Positions 56,420 to 64,000 of a stretch of DNA of 64,000 nt are shown piece after piece. The position numbers and the translations under genes were made by a program. The number at the start of each line of letters is the position of its first letter. The first letter of the stretch is position 1. A model generated the notes under the pieces. That model worked only from the letters and a program-made list of their open reading frames with translations. It was not told the origin of the DNA and did no database searches. The stretch spans positions 558,001 to 622,000 of the forward strand of contig CAWDRV010000004.1 in NCBI GenBank assembly GCA_963804825.1, written 5' to 3'. Source of the DNA: JBKQVT01 sp963804825. Its GTDB lineage: Bacteria; Planctomycetota; Planctomycetia; Pirellulales; Thermoguttaceae.

Positions 56420-57829
56420 CTATCGCAGGCCCAAGATATACGCCCGCCATTGCTTCTCGAATTCGGAAAGCCTCATGCCGACGAGCTTCTCGAAACGCGC
56501 CACGGGCGCGAGCTTGCCGGCCTCCGGCGAGACGTACTCGCCCAACGCCGGACCGTCGAGCAAATGCTTCTCGAAGGCCAGGTAATAGGCCAAACCCCAA
56601 GCATAGGCATACAGGCGATCGGAATCCGACCAGTCCGTGTCGTGCCGCTGGAGGAAGGCGGCCGCCGAGGTCGAAAGCAGACGCTCCAGCGACAACGGCT
56701 GCGGACCGGCCAGGTCGGCCTTCAGCCGCTTCAGGGCGGCCGCGTTCGGGGCGTCGACCCGCAACGTGTTCCCCTCCAGGATGCCGGCCTCGAACGTGAC
56801 GGCCAGCCCCTCGTTGAGCCAGCGGGGCACGTCGTACTTCTCGTGCGGAAAAACGCAGTTCTCCAAGTAGGCATGGAACGATTCGTGATAGACGCGGGCG
56901 AACAATTGCCGCGTGCTGCCTTGAAACGCCTGGGCGGTCTCGCGGTCGCAACGGTCCAATTCCTTCCTTTTATCCTTGGCGTCGTTTTCAAACTGGCGTT
57001 TCACGACGGCCTCGGCCTTGGTGATCTCGCTGGGGGAATGCCCCTCCTTGCGCATCTGGTCGGCCAGGCCGGCCAGCCGGGTCTTGAGCCGACGCTCCAG
57101 GTCCTTTAACTCGCGGCGGATCTCGTCGGTCTGGGCGTTGACCTTGGCCATGCGCGTGGTCAGGCGGTCCAACTCGCTGCCGACGACCACCACGTTTTCC
57201 CTTTCCAGGAAGCAGGCGCGGTTGTGGATCTTCACGCCCCGCAAGGCGAGAAACGCCTGGTACTGTTCCATCGAGCTGAAGACGACCAGCCGCGGCGGAC
57301 TGGGCAATCGGCTGCGCGGCGCGAGCATTTGCCGATAGGCGGCGAAGATCTGCTCCACGCGCACGATCACCCGCCGGGTGGTCGCCTTGTCCGCGGTGCT
57401 GTCCAAGGTGAACTGCTTGCTGGCGTAATGCTGGTAGTGGTTGCCTTCCTTGTTCAACGGCGAGAGCGAGACGGCTTCCATGCGGCCGGCTTCGATCGCG
57501 GCCCGATTGACGAACTGGCGGATTTGCTCCCGCAGTTCCGCCCGCCGGCGGTCGTCCAGGCGAGCGATCGAGACCACCGAGCGGGGTTCGAGCGTCCGGA
57601 TCACCAGGCGAGTGGCTTGTCCCGGGGGGCGCTGGATTTGGATGAAGTAGACCCAGCCGTCGCCGGCCGATTCGACCAGGCCGTCGTAATGGCGGCCGTC
57701 CAGGAGGTTGACGCGCTCCATCGCCTGATCGGGCGCCTGCTGCCCGAGAGTTTGCCCCGCGGCAACGGCGCCGGTCAACAGGCAGCAGGCGCCAAGTCCC
57801 GCCGCCAGGATGAAAAAGGGTCGTCCCAT
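56420..57829 (-). CDS. DUF1570 secreted metallopeptidase-like protein
   Basis: 469 residues from ATG 57829. The signal peptide is 'FFILAAGLGACCLLTGAVAA'. A coiled-coil section ('RMAKVNAQTDEIRRELKDLE') precedes the DUF1570 core with 'VYHESFHAYLENCVFPHEKY', an HExxH-like zinc motif (HESFH), then 'VPRWLNEGLAVTFEAGILEG', which supplies a downstream Glu. The C-terminal region is helical. It is probably a gluzincin-like peptidase, although activity is unproven for DUF1570. The gene is intact; its 3' side is next to the ISH3-like element. Confidence 0.85.
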   Translation of the reverse strand: MGRPFFILAAGLGACCLLTGAVAAGQTLGQQAPDQAMERVNLLDGRHYDGLVESAGDGWVYFIQIQRPPGQATRLVIRTLEPRSVVSIARLDDRRRAELREQIRQFVNRAAIEAGRMEAVSLSPLNKEGNHYQHYASKQFTLDSTADKATTRRVIVRVEQIFAAYRQMLAPRSRLPSPPRLVVFSSMEQYQAFLALRGVKIHNRACFLERENVVVVGSELDRLTTRMAKVNAQTDEIRRELKDLERRLKTRLAGLADQMRKEGHSPSEITKAEAVVKRQFENDAKDKRKELDRCDRETAQAFQGSTRQLFARVYHESFHAYLENCVFPHEKYDVPRWLNEGLAVTFEAGILEGNTLRVDAPNAAALKRLKADLAGPQPLSLERLLSTSAAAFLQRHDTDWSDSDRLYAYAWGLAYYLAFEKHLLDGPALGEYVSPEAGKLAPVARFEKLVGMRLSEFEKQWRAYILGLR

Positions 57830-58118
57830 GCCTCTGTTTCCGTCCGGGAGCCGTGCGGAGGACAGCCACGGGCAGTCCCCTGCGAATCGGCCCCGCTTGC
57901 GCTCTATTCTAACGTCAACGGGCCGGAAGAGGAAGGTGGTGTCCGCTGGGGACTGTCCCAATTTTCGTCCGACGAAAATGGGACTGTCCCCTTTTGAACC
58001 ACGGCCCCACGGCCGCGGCTTGACCGGTTCCGGCGGGTTGGGGACAATGATGTCATGTGTTTACGGGGGACCGGGTACCCTCCGGGTGCCCTCGCCGCCG
58101 CTGGGAGAGAGAATTTTC

Positions 58119-59321
58119 ATGTCTGCGAAGACCGACGTGCCCGATGCGCACGGCCGCTTTGGCCCGTTTGGCGGCCGATACGTGCCCGAGACCCTGACCC
58201 GGGCCTTGGAGCAGTTGACGGCCCGCTACGAGCAGGCCGTTGGCGACGCGGCGTTTCAGGCGGAGCTTGGGCAGCTTTACCGGCATTACGTGGGGCGGCC
58301 GTCGCCGCTGTATCATGCCCCGCGGCTCAGCCGGCAGTGCGGCGGGGCGCAGATTTATCTGAAGCGCGAAGACCTCAACCACACCGGCTCGCACAAGATC
58401 AACAACACCCTGGGCCAGGCCCTCTTGACGCTGCGGATGGGCAAAGGCCGGGTGATCGCCGAGACCGGGGCCGGCCAGCACGGCGTGGCCACCGCGACGG
58501 CCTGCGCCGATTTCGGCCTGGAATGCGTCGTCTACATGGGCGAGGAGGACATCCGGCGGCAGCGGCCCAACGTCTTCAGCATGAAGCTGCTGGGCGCGGA
58601 GGTGCGGGCGGTTTCGAGCGGCTCCCGCACGCTGCGCGACGCCGTGAACGAGGCCTTTCGCGATTGGATGAGTTCCGTCGACAGCACGCATTTTTGCCTC
58701 GGCTCGGTGGTCGGGCCGCATCCCTTCCCGCGCATCGTCCGCGATTTCCAGTCGATCATCGGCCGCGAGACGCGGGCGCAATGCCTGGAGCAATTGGGCC
58801 GATTGCCCGAGGTGGTCGTGGCCTGCGTCGGCGGCGGCAGCAACGCCGCCGGCATGTTCTTTCCGCTGGTCGGCGACGCGGGGGTCGAGTTGGTGGGCGT
58901 CGAGGCGGGCGGGCGGTCCGATCGCGCCGGCGACCATGCCGCCACGCTCTGCTTCGGACGACCCGGCGTGCTCCACGGCAGCTTCAGCTACGTCCTCCAG
59001 GACGACGACGGCCAGACCGCGGACGTCCATTCGGTTTCCGCCGGGCTCGACTACCCGGGCACGGGACCGGAACACAGTTATTGGAAGCAATCGGGCCGGG
59101 TCCGCTACACCAGCGCCCGGGACGAGGAGGCCCTGGCCGCCTTCGACGCGCTGGCCCGGACCGAGGGCATCCTGGCCGCCTTGGAGAGTGCGCACGCCGT
59201 GGCGGAGGCCATGAAACTGGCCCCCGCGCGGAGGCCGGACGAGGCGATTGTCGTTTGCCTCTCCGGGCGGGGCGACAAAGACGCGGCCGAAATCGCCCGG
59301 CTGCGCGGCGTGGAGTATTGA
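58119..59321 (+). CDS. trpB: Tryptophan synthase beta subunit
   Basis: 400 residues, intact. PLP enzyme that joins indole and serine. The PLP lysine is in 'LNHTGSHKINNTLGQ', the phosphate loop is 'CVGGGSNAAGMF', and the catalytic Glu region is 'GRVIAETGAGQHGVATATA'. The start 'MSAKTDVPDAHGRFGPFGGR' with GGGAGAGAG upstream fixes ATG 58119. trpA begins 5 bases after the stop, so the two form an operon for the last step of Trp synthesis. No other trp gene is nearby. Confidence 0.96.
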   Translation: MSAKTDVPDAHGRFGPFGGRYVPETLTRALEQLTARYEQAVGDAAFQAELGQLYRHYVGRPSPLYHAPRLSRQCGGAQIYLKREDLNHTGSHKINNTLGQALLTLRMGKGRVIAETGAGQHGVATATACADFGLECVVYMGEEDIRRQRPNVFSMKLLGAEVRAVSSGSRTLRDAVNEAFRDWMSSVDSTHFCLGSVVGPHPFPRIVRDFQSIIGRETRAQCLEQLGRLPEVVVACVGGGSNAAGMFFPLVGDAGVELVGVEAGGRSDRAGDHAATLCFGRPGVLHGSFSYVLQDDDGQTADVHSVSAGLDYPGTGPEHSYWKQSGRVRYTSARDEEALAAFDALARTEGILAALESAHAVAEAMKLAPARRPDEAIVVCLSGRGDKDAAEIARLRGVEY

Positions 59322-59325
59322 CGCC

Positions 59326-60124
59326 ATGTCCCAGATCGACGCGGTCTTTTCGCAACTTCGCGCCGCCGGACGCAAGGCGCTGATGCCGTTCGTCACCGCC
59401 GGCGACCCGGACCTCGATTTCACCCGCGAGCTGATCCGCCGGCTGGTCGCCCGCGGCTGCGCGCTGTGCGAAGTTGGTATCCCCTACAGCGATCCGGTGG
59501 CCGACGGACCGGTCATCCAGGCCTCGTACACCCGGGCGCTGGACCGCAAGATCAAGCTGGACCAGATTTTCGCCATGCTCCGCGGCCTGACGCCGCAACT
59601 GGCCGCGCCGCTGGTCGGCATGGTCAGCTACGCGATCGTGTATCGTCGCGGGTTGGAGAGTTTCGTGTCGGCGGCGACGTGCGGCGGGGCTCGCGGGGGC
59701 CATCGTCCCCGATCTGCCGCTCGAGGAGGCCGGCCCGCTGGCCGAAATCTGCCGCCGCGAGGATTTCAGCCTGATCCAACTGATCGCGCCGACCACGCCG
59801 CGCGACCGGGCCGTGCGCATCGCCGCGCTTTCGACCGGCTTCCTCTACTATGTCTCGGTGACCGGCATCACCGGCGAGCGGGCCGAGTTGCCGCGCGACC
59901 TTGTCGACAACGTGGCCTGGCTCCGCCGGCGGACGCCGCTGCCCATCTGCATCGGTTTCGGCATCAGCCGTCCGGAGCACGTGCGGACGTTGGCGCCGGT
60001 GGCCGACGGGCTGATTGTCGGCTCGGCGATTGTCCGCCGCGTGGCGGAGCTTTCCGGCAAGTCGCGCGAGGCGGTGTTGGCCGAGATCGACGACTACGTG
60101 GGCGAGTTGCTCTCGGCGCTGTAA
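59326..60124 (+). CDS. trpA: Tryptophan synthase alpha subunit (one apparent frameshift)
   Basis: TIM-barrel subunit that cleaves indole-3-glycerol phosphate. It starts 'MSQIDAVFSQLRAAGRKALM' and has 'PFVTAGDPD', the catalytic Glu in 'CEVGIPYSDPVADGPVIQAS' and the catalytic Asp in 'IVPDLPLEEA'. The frame changes near 59690, just before that Asp; the second frame runs 'RIAALSTGFLYYVSVTGITG' and 'IGFGISRPEH' to the stop at 60124. The total, about 265 residues, is normal. It is coupled with trpB. Confidence 0.94.
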
Positions 60125-60147
60125 AACCCTGACCGACGTGAAATGAC

Positions 60148-60212
60148 GGGTGCCACGGTTGGCTTGTCCAACCGTGTTTCCAGCACTGCTGGACAAGCCA
60201 GCAGTGGCACCC
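60148..60212. repeat. GGGTGCCAC hairpin (copy E)
   Basis: GGGTGCCACGGTTGGCTTGT and the inverted arm GGACAAGCCAGCAGTGGCAC, 24 bases after trpA. It may also terminate the trpBA transcript. Confidence 0.8.
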
Positions 60213-60367
60213 AACGCGCACTTGCGATCCGTCACGACCGCTACAATCGTTACGTGTCGCAGCCCCGCCATCGGGTCCATGCGGGAATCGCGCCGTCGCC
60301 CGGCCGCGGTGCAAGCTAGGCTTCCTATGGAAGCGGATCCCTTCCCGCGTTGCCAGGAGAATCTTCT

Positions 60368-60604
60368 ATGTCGCAAGGACTACAATCCCCCACGGACAGC
60401 TTCGTCGAACGTCGTTCGTACGATGTGGCGCAGCGGTCGCCGGCCATGGAGCGGCGGCAGTTTGTCGACTCCCACGAAGGGCTTTCGCCCGAAGCCCAGG
60501 AACTCGGCCAGGCCATCGACGAGTACAAGCTGCGTCATCGCCGCCGGTTCGTGACCTACGAGGAGACGCTCGACGTCATCAAGTCGCTGGGATACCACCG
60601 GTAA
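60368..60604 (+). CDS. Small conserved hypothetical protein
   Basis: 78 residues. AGGAG at 60354-60358 precedes ATG 60368. The sequence 'MSQGLQSPTDSFVERRSYDV' has no signal peptide. The C-terminal half 'LSPEAQELGQAIDEYKLRHR' to 'YEETLDVIKSLGYHR' is helical and looks like a short planctomycete family I recognise only by pattern. It stands alone after trpBA. Function unknown. Confidence 0.7.
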   Translation: MSQGLQSPTDSFVERRSYDVAQRSPAMERRQFVDSHEGLSPEAQELGQAIDEYKLRHRRRFVTYEETLDVIKSLGYHR

Positions 60605-60690
60605 GAACGAAGGATGAGCCCGGGCGTAAGCCCGGGGATGATGTCCCTTCTTCGCTTCGCGGCGAGCATCCAATTCTTCCGCCGTCCGAT

Positions 60691-60710
60691 CCGGAGGCTG
60701 ACGCCTCCGG
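60691..60710. repeat. CCGGAGGC dyad (inverted copy)
   Basis: CCGGAGGCTGACGCCTCCGG, seven bases past the stop of the DUF21 gene at 60717. A related CCCGGGCGTAAGCCCGGG dyad is at 60619-60636. Confidence 0.8.
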
Positions 60711-60716
60711 CTCCCG

Positions 60717-61686
60717 TCATCCTTCTTTCAAGAGCGGTTCCCGCAGCCGCTGCGCGGTGACGATGCCGATGGTCTCGCCGCGGGCGTTGACCACGCGCGG
60801 CCAGGCTCTCGTTGGCGCTTTCCAGCCGCGTCAGGACGGCCAGATGCGAACTGGTGTCGCGGATTTCCAACAGCGGACGCAGCGGGCCCAGTTCCGCGCC
60901 GTCGCTCAGCACCAGGTCGATGACGCGGACGTAACCGACGAGGCTGCCCGCCGCGTCGGCCGATTCGACGGGAATCGCCGCGGCCCGAGCGCGCTCGGCC
61001 AGCGCCAGCGCCTCGCTCTTGCTCATCGTGGCCCGGGCGCGGGGCAACTGGCCGATGGGCACGAGGAATTGGCCGACCGGCTGGTTGGCCACGGCGAAGA
61101 TGCCCTGCGCCAGGCTGCGTTGGGCGGGGTGAAGAATGCCGGCCTCGTGCCCTTCCTCCAGCACGCGGCGCAGCTCGCGGCGGGCCAGGATCGAGCGGAT
61201 CGGCTTGGTCGAAACCCGCAGCCATCGCGCCAGCAGGCGGCTCGATCCCCACAGCCACGCGCTGACGGGCAAGAACAAGACGACGAAGAAGAAACACAGC
61301 GGCGCGACGCGACGCAACAGCCGGTTGGGGGCCTGCAGGAACAAGTTCTTCGGCAGCAGTTCCCCGTAGACCAAGAGCACCGGGGCCAGCACCAACGGCG
61401 CGATCCACGGGACCAAGGCCGACTGGCCGGGCAACACGGCTTGCAGGACGACCACCATCGCCAGCGAAACCAGGTATGTGGCCAGGCTGTTGCCGACCAG
61501 CGTCGTGGCCACGAACAGCGAGGGGTGGTTGCTCAGGAACAGCAGACCGCGGGCGACGGCGTCGCCGCCCATCGCGTCCAGCACCAGGCGCAGCCGGGTC
61601 GCCCGATAGAATCCCGTCTCCGCGCCGCTGAACAGCGCGCTGAGCAAGAGTCCCAAAAGTCCCAGGCCGCACATCGCCCAGATCAT
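60717..61686 (-). CDS. DUF21/CNNM-type membrane protein (second copy)
   Basis: CorC/HlyC-like CNNM protein. ATG 61686 starts 'MIWAMCGLGLLGLLLSALFS', then 'GAETGFYRATRLRLVLDAMG', the DUF21 signature, and 'LVYGELLPKNLFLQAPNRLL'. A CBS-like region follows ('ARATMSKSEALALAERARAA', 'LLEIRDTSSHLAVL'). The frame changes near 60795 and the end reads 'VVNARGETIGIVTAQRLREP'. It is short, with no CorC_HlyC transporter-associated domain. It overlaps the upstream paralogue by 4 bases. It may handle divalent cations. Confidence 0.85.
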
Positions 61687-62951
61687 GGCGGCGCCTCCTC
61701 GGTTTCGGCCAGGGTCAATTCCACCAGCAGTTGTCCGCGCAGCGGGGCGTCGATCACGCGAAGCCGGAACGGTCCCCAGCGGCACTCATCGCCGGGCTGC
61801 GGAAACCGCTCGAGCACCTCCTGAACGATGCCGGCCACGGTGACGCTCTTGCTCGGCGGCCGCTCGACGTGGAAGTGGCGGGCCAGCCGCCGCAGGCTGG
61901 TCAAGCCGGTCACGTGCCAGACGCCGGGGGCAATCCGCCGGATCGGCGCCCGGCGCAGCAGCCGCTCGCTGCGGCTGGGCGTGCCGCTGAAGATCGTGTC
62001 CAGGATGTCGTCGAAGGTGAGAATGCCGATCGTCTCGCCGAGTTCGTTGACCACGGCGGCCACGTGGCCGCGGCGGCCCAGCATGGCTTCCAGGACGTCG
62101 GCCACCGTGGTGCACCAGGGGACGTAGAAGACCGGCTCCGCCTGGCGGTCCAGGTCGGCCCCGGAAACCGCCCACAACTCGTGCAAGCGGAAGCGCCGCG
62201 GCAACCTCGTCGCTGTCCGGCTCGGTCACCAGCAGGTAGCCGCTGGCCGGCATCCGGCCGCGGACGTCGTCCAGCGAGACGGGCGGACGGAACGAGGAAA
62301 GCTGCGTCCGCGGGCCGCATCAACTCGTCCACCCGAATCTCCGAGAGCAGCACGATGCTCTCCAGCACCCGCTGCTCCTGCTCGACCAGTGCGGCGTCGG
62401 CGACGGACAGCCGGACCGCCCGCTCCAGGTCGCGGATGTGCAAGTACGACTCCGGCTGGAATCGCGGCCAAAGGAGCCGCTGCGACAGCAGATTGGCCGT
62501 GCGGAAGACGGGCAGCAAGGGGTCCGACAGCCGGACCATCGCGGCCAGCGGAATGCTCACCAGCCGAGGCGATCGTCCGCGGCTTCAGCACGGCCAGGCT
62601 CTTGGGCAGCATCTCGCCGCAGACGATGATGACGATCAGCGCGGCGACGGAGAACGCGCCGGCCGCGGCGGCCCGGCCGCCGGTTTCCAATCGGATGCCG
62701 ACGACCGCGGCGACGGCGCAATAGGCGAGGTTCACCAACAGGTTCCAGAACAGCACGGCCGTGAGCAGGCGGTCGGGATCGCCCAGCAATCCGGCGGCGA
62801 TCCGCTGCGACCGGTTTCCCGCGGCCAACCGCCGCCGCTCCGACCGCCGCAGGTAGAACAGGGCCGCCTCGCTGGTCGAAAAGAAGGCGGAGCAGCAAAG
62901 CAGCAACGCCATGGCCACCAGCCGGGAAGCGTATTGGACCAAGAGAGACAT
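61683..62951 (-). CDS. DUF21/CBS/CorC_HlyC membrane protein (apparent frameshifts)
   Basis: CNNM-type protein. The DUF21 domain: 'MALLLCCSAFFSTSEAALFY', 'LLVNLAYCAVAAVVGIRL' and 'VIIVCGEMLPKSLAVLKPRT'. Breaks occur near 62570, 62310 and 62200. The CBS pair includes 'VADVLEAMLGRRGHVAAVVN' and 'ELGETIGILTFDDILDTIFS'. The C-terminal CorC_HlyC domain is 'VWHVTGLTSLRRLARHFHVE' to 'RLRVIDAP'. It is the first gene of a two-gene operon of paralogues. It is probably a Mg/divalent cation transporter or regulator at the inner membrane. Confidence 0.87.
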
Positions 62952-62995
62952 AGGTTAAGGCGGAGTGATAAAGGGAGCCAGAGGACTGAAGTGAG

Positions 62996-63015
62996 CCGGA
63001 GGCGTTAGCCTCCGG
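62996..63015. repeat. CCGGAGGC dyad
   Basis: CCGGAGGCGTTAGCCTCCGG, followed by AAGGATAAAGGATGA simple repeats (63018-63052). A related CCCCGGGCTCACGCCCGGGG dyad lies at 63106-63125. Confidence 0.8.
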
Positions 63016-63175
63016 ATCGGAAGGATAAAGGATGAAGGATAAAGGATGAAAGACTCATGGCGTCACGATAGCGGATTCGCGGTTGTTTCTCCAGCTTCTA
63101 CCTATCCCCGGGCTCACGCCCGGGGCTCACGCTCACGCCCGGCTCCCTTCCCCCTTCCGCCCTCCGCCTTCCCCC

Positions 63176-64000
63176 TTATTCCGTCGTTCGGCCGGTGGCA
63201 ACGTCGAATTCGTAGATGGCGGGGATCAACATGGCCGCCGTCGTGAAGCCGTAGGCCGCCGCGGTCACCAGGAACACGCCCAGCGTATAGTCCAACAGGA
63301 AACTGGTAATGGCGTAGAAGGTGGCGAAGGGGCACAGGAACGAAGCCACGCCGATGGCCGTCGACGGATTCCTGGCGCCCAGGGCGACGTAGAGGCCCAC
63401 GCCGCCGCCGATCATGAAGACCAGGAACGGCTGCAACTGGGCCTGGAACGAGCCGCTGAAGGCCGTGATCATCCTCATGCAGGTGGCCACGCCCAGCGAC
63501 AGGAAGAACACGGTCCCCAGGCTGGTGCCGATGGCGGTGCGGGAATTGTCGTAGTTCATGCCGGCGTGGATGCCCAGCACGGCGACGAACACGTAGAGCA
63601 CGGCCGCCCCGGCCAAGCAGGTACACCAGGTTCTCCAGGCTCAACTGCCGCGCCCACCAGAGATATCCGCACAGCAGCATGGGCAGGAGGACCATCTCCT
63701 TGGTGTTGTAGAAGACGCCGCCGAGCTTGCCGAAGACGATTTCCTTGGGCGTCAGGTCGGTGACCAGCAGCAGGTCCAAGGCCCGGCAGTCGCGCTCGCT
63801 GGTCATCGAGGTGACGGCCTGGGCGTTGACCAGCACCAGGCTCAACAGCAGCAGCGGGGCCAGCACCGCCGCGCCCTGGGCGGCCGTGAGCGGCTGGCCG
63901 CCGGTCGCGGCCCGAACCAGGCTGGCGGCGGCCAGGCCGAACAGCAGCACGTAGGCCAGGCGGATCACCAGCATCTTCCGCCCATAGGCCCAGGTGCGGA
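63176..64000 (-). CDS. ABC-2-type permease, partial (one apparent frameshift)
   Basis: The 3' part of a membrane protein whose start lies beyond the window. The segment 'MLVIRLAYVLLFGLAAASLV', 'AAVLAPLLLLSLVLVNAQAV', then 'TSERDCRALDLLLVTDLTPK', is typical of ABC-2 permeases. The frame changes near 63615. The second frame has TMs 'VLYVFVAVLGIHAGMNY', 'FFLSLGVATCMRMITAFSG' and 'LGVFLVTAAAYGFTTAAMLI', ending 'IYEFDVATGRTTE'. The associated ATPase would be expected just outside the window. Confidence 0.75.

Noticed and set aside
1..64000. tRNA, rRNA or riboswitch genes
   Set aside because: No T-loop-like TTCGA(A/T)C with paired arms and no recognised riboswitch core was found on reading.

Overview
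The window looks like a high-GC Planctomycetota chromosome segment, probably Pirellulales-like. The evidence is family content: two prepilin-like DUF1559 proteins, a DUF1570 protein, a protein with the planctomycete 'FDPYLKW...HYRLLGI' J-like N-terminal domain, an ECF sigma factor paired with a Ser/Thr kinase that carries an N-terminal zinc-finger module, and many short conserved membrane or coiled-coil proteins. No tRNA, rRNA or CRISPR array was seen.

Layout. 0-11 kb: a glucuronokinase-like GHMP kinase, YqeG-type phosphatase, prepilin-like protein, thioredoxin reductase, CstA, an amino-acid permease with an unusual inserted domain, a URO-D family protein and a glycine-zipper lipoprotein. 11-24.7 kb: a Cys-rich lipoprotein, a methyltransferase, lysine 2,3-aminomutase with two ATP-grasp ligases around a PIN/antitoxin-like pair, 4-alpha-glucanotransferase overlapping a quinol-type NO reductase, an Fe-S protein, CCA-adding enzyme and a small coiled-coil protein. 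25-40.5 kb: a PAS/GAF/receiver regulator, metallophosphoesterase, homocysteine methyltransferase-MTHFR, J-like protein, repeat-containing coiled-coil protein, DUF1559 pair, Wza-like export lipoprotein and a B12 radical-SAM protein. 41-51 kb: a two-component system with DUF1638, a GntR/ABC module, an ECF sigma factor with a kinase, and an RND-adaptor-DUF4019 protein. 51-64 kb: a minus-strand protease/glycosyltransferase group, two insertion sequences, DUF1570, trpBA, two DUF21/CBS membrane proteins and a truncated ABC-2 permease.

About half of the genes are interrupted by single-base reading-frame changes, often at short G or C runs, while the conserved protein sequence continues in another frame. 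I read most of these as assembly or base-call errors. Coordinates for such genes span the reconstructed gene, and the evidence gives the approximate break points. The density is highest at 43.7-51 kb, where real decay is also possible.

The intergenic DNA is rich in dispersed palindromic repeats of several families and in a GGGATTR heptamer microsatellite, which hosts both insertion sequences. The most interesting candidates are the KamA/dual ATP-grasp locus, the permease with a tandem-duplicated soluble insert, and a kinase that may continue directly into an RND adaptor and DUF4019.
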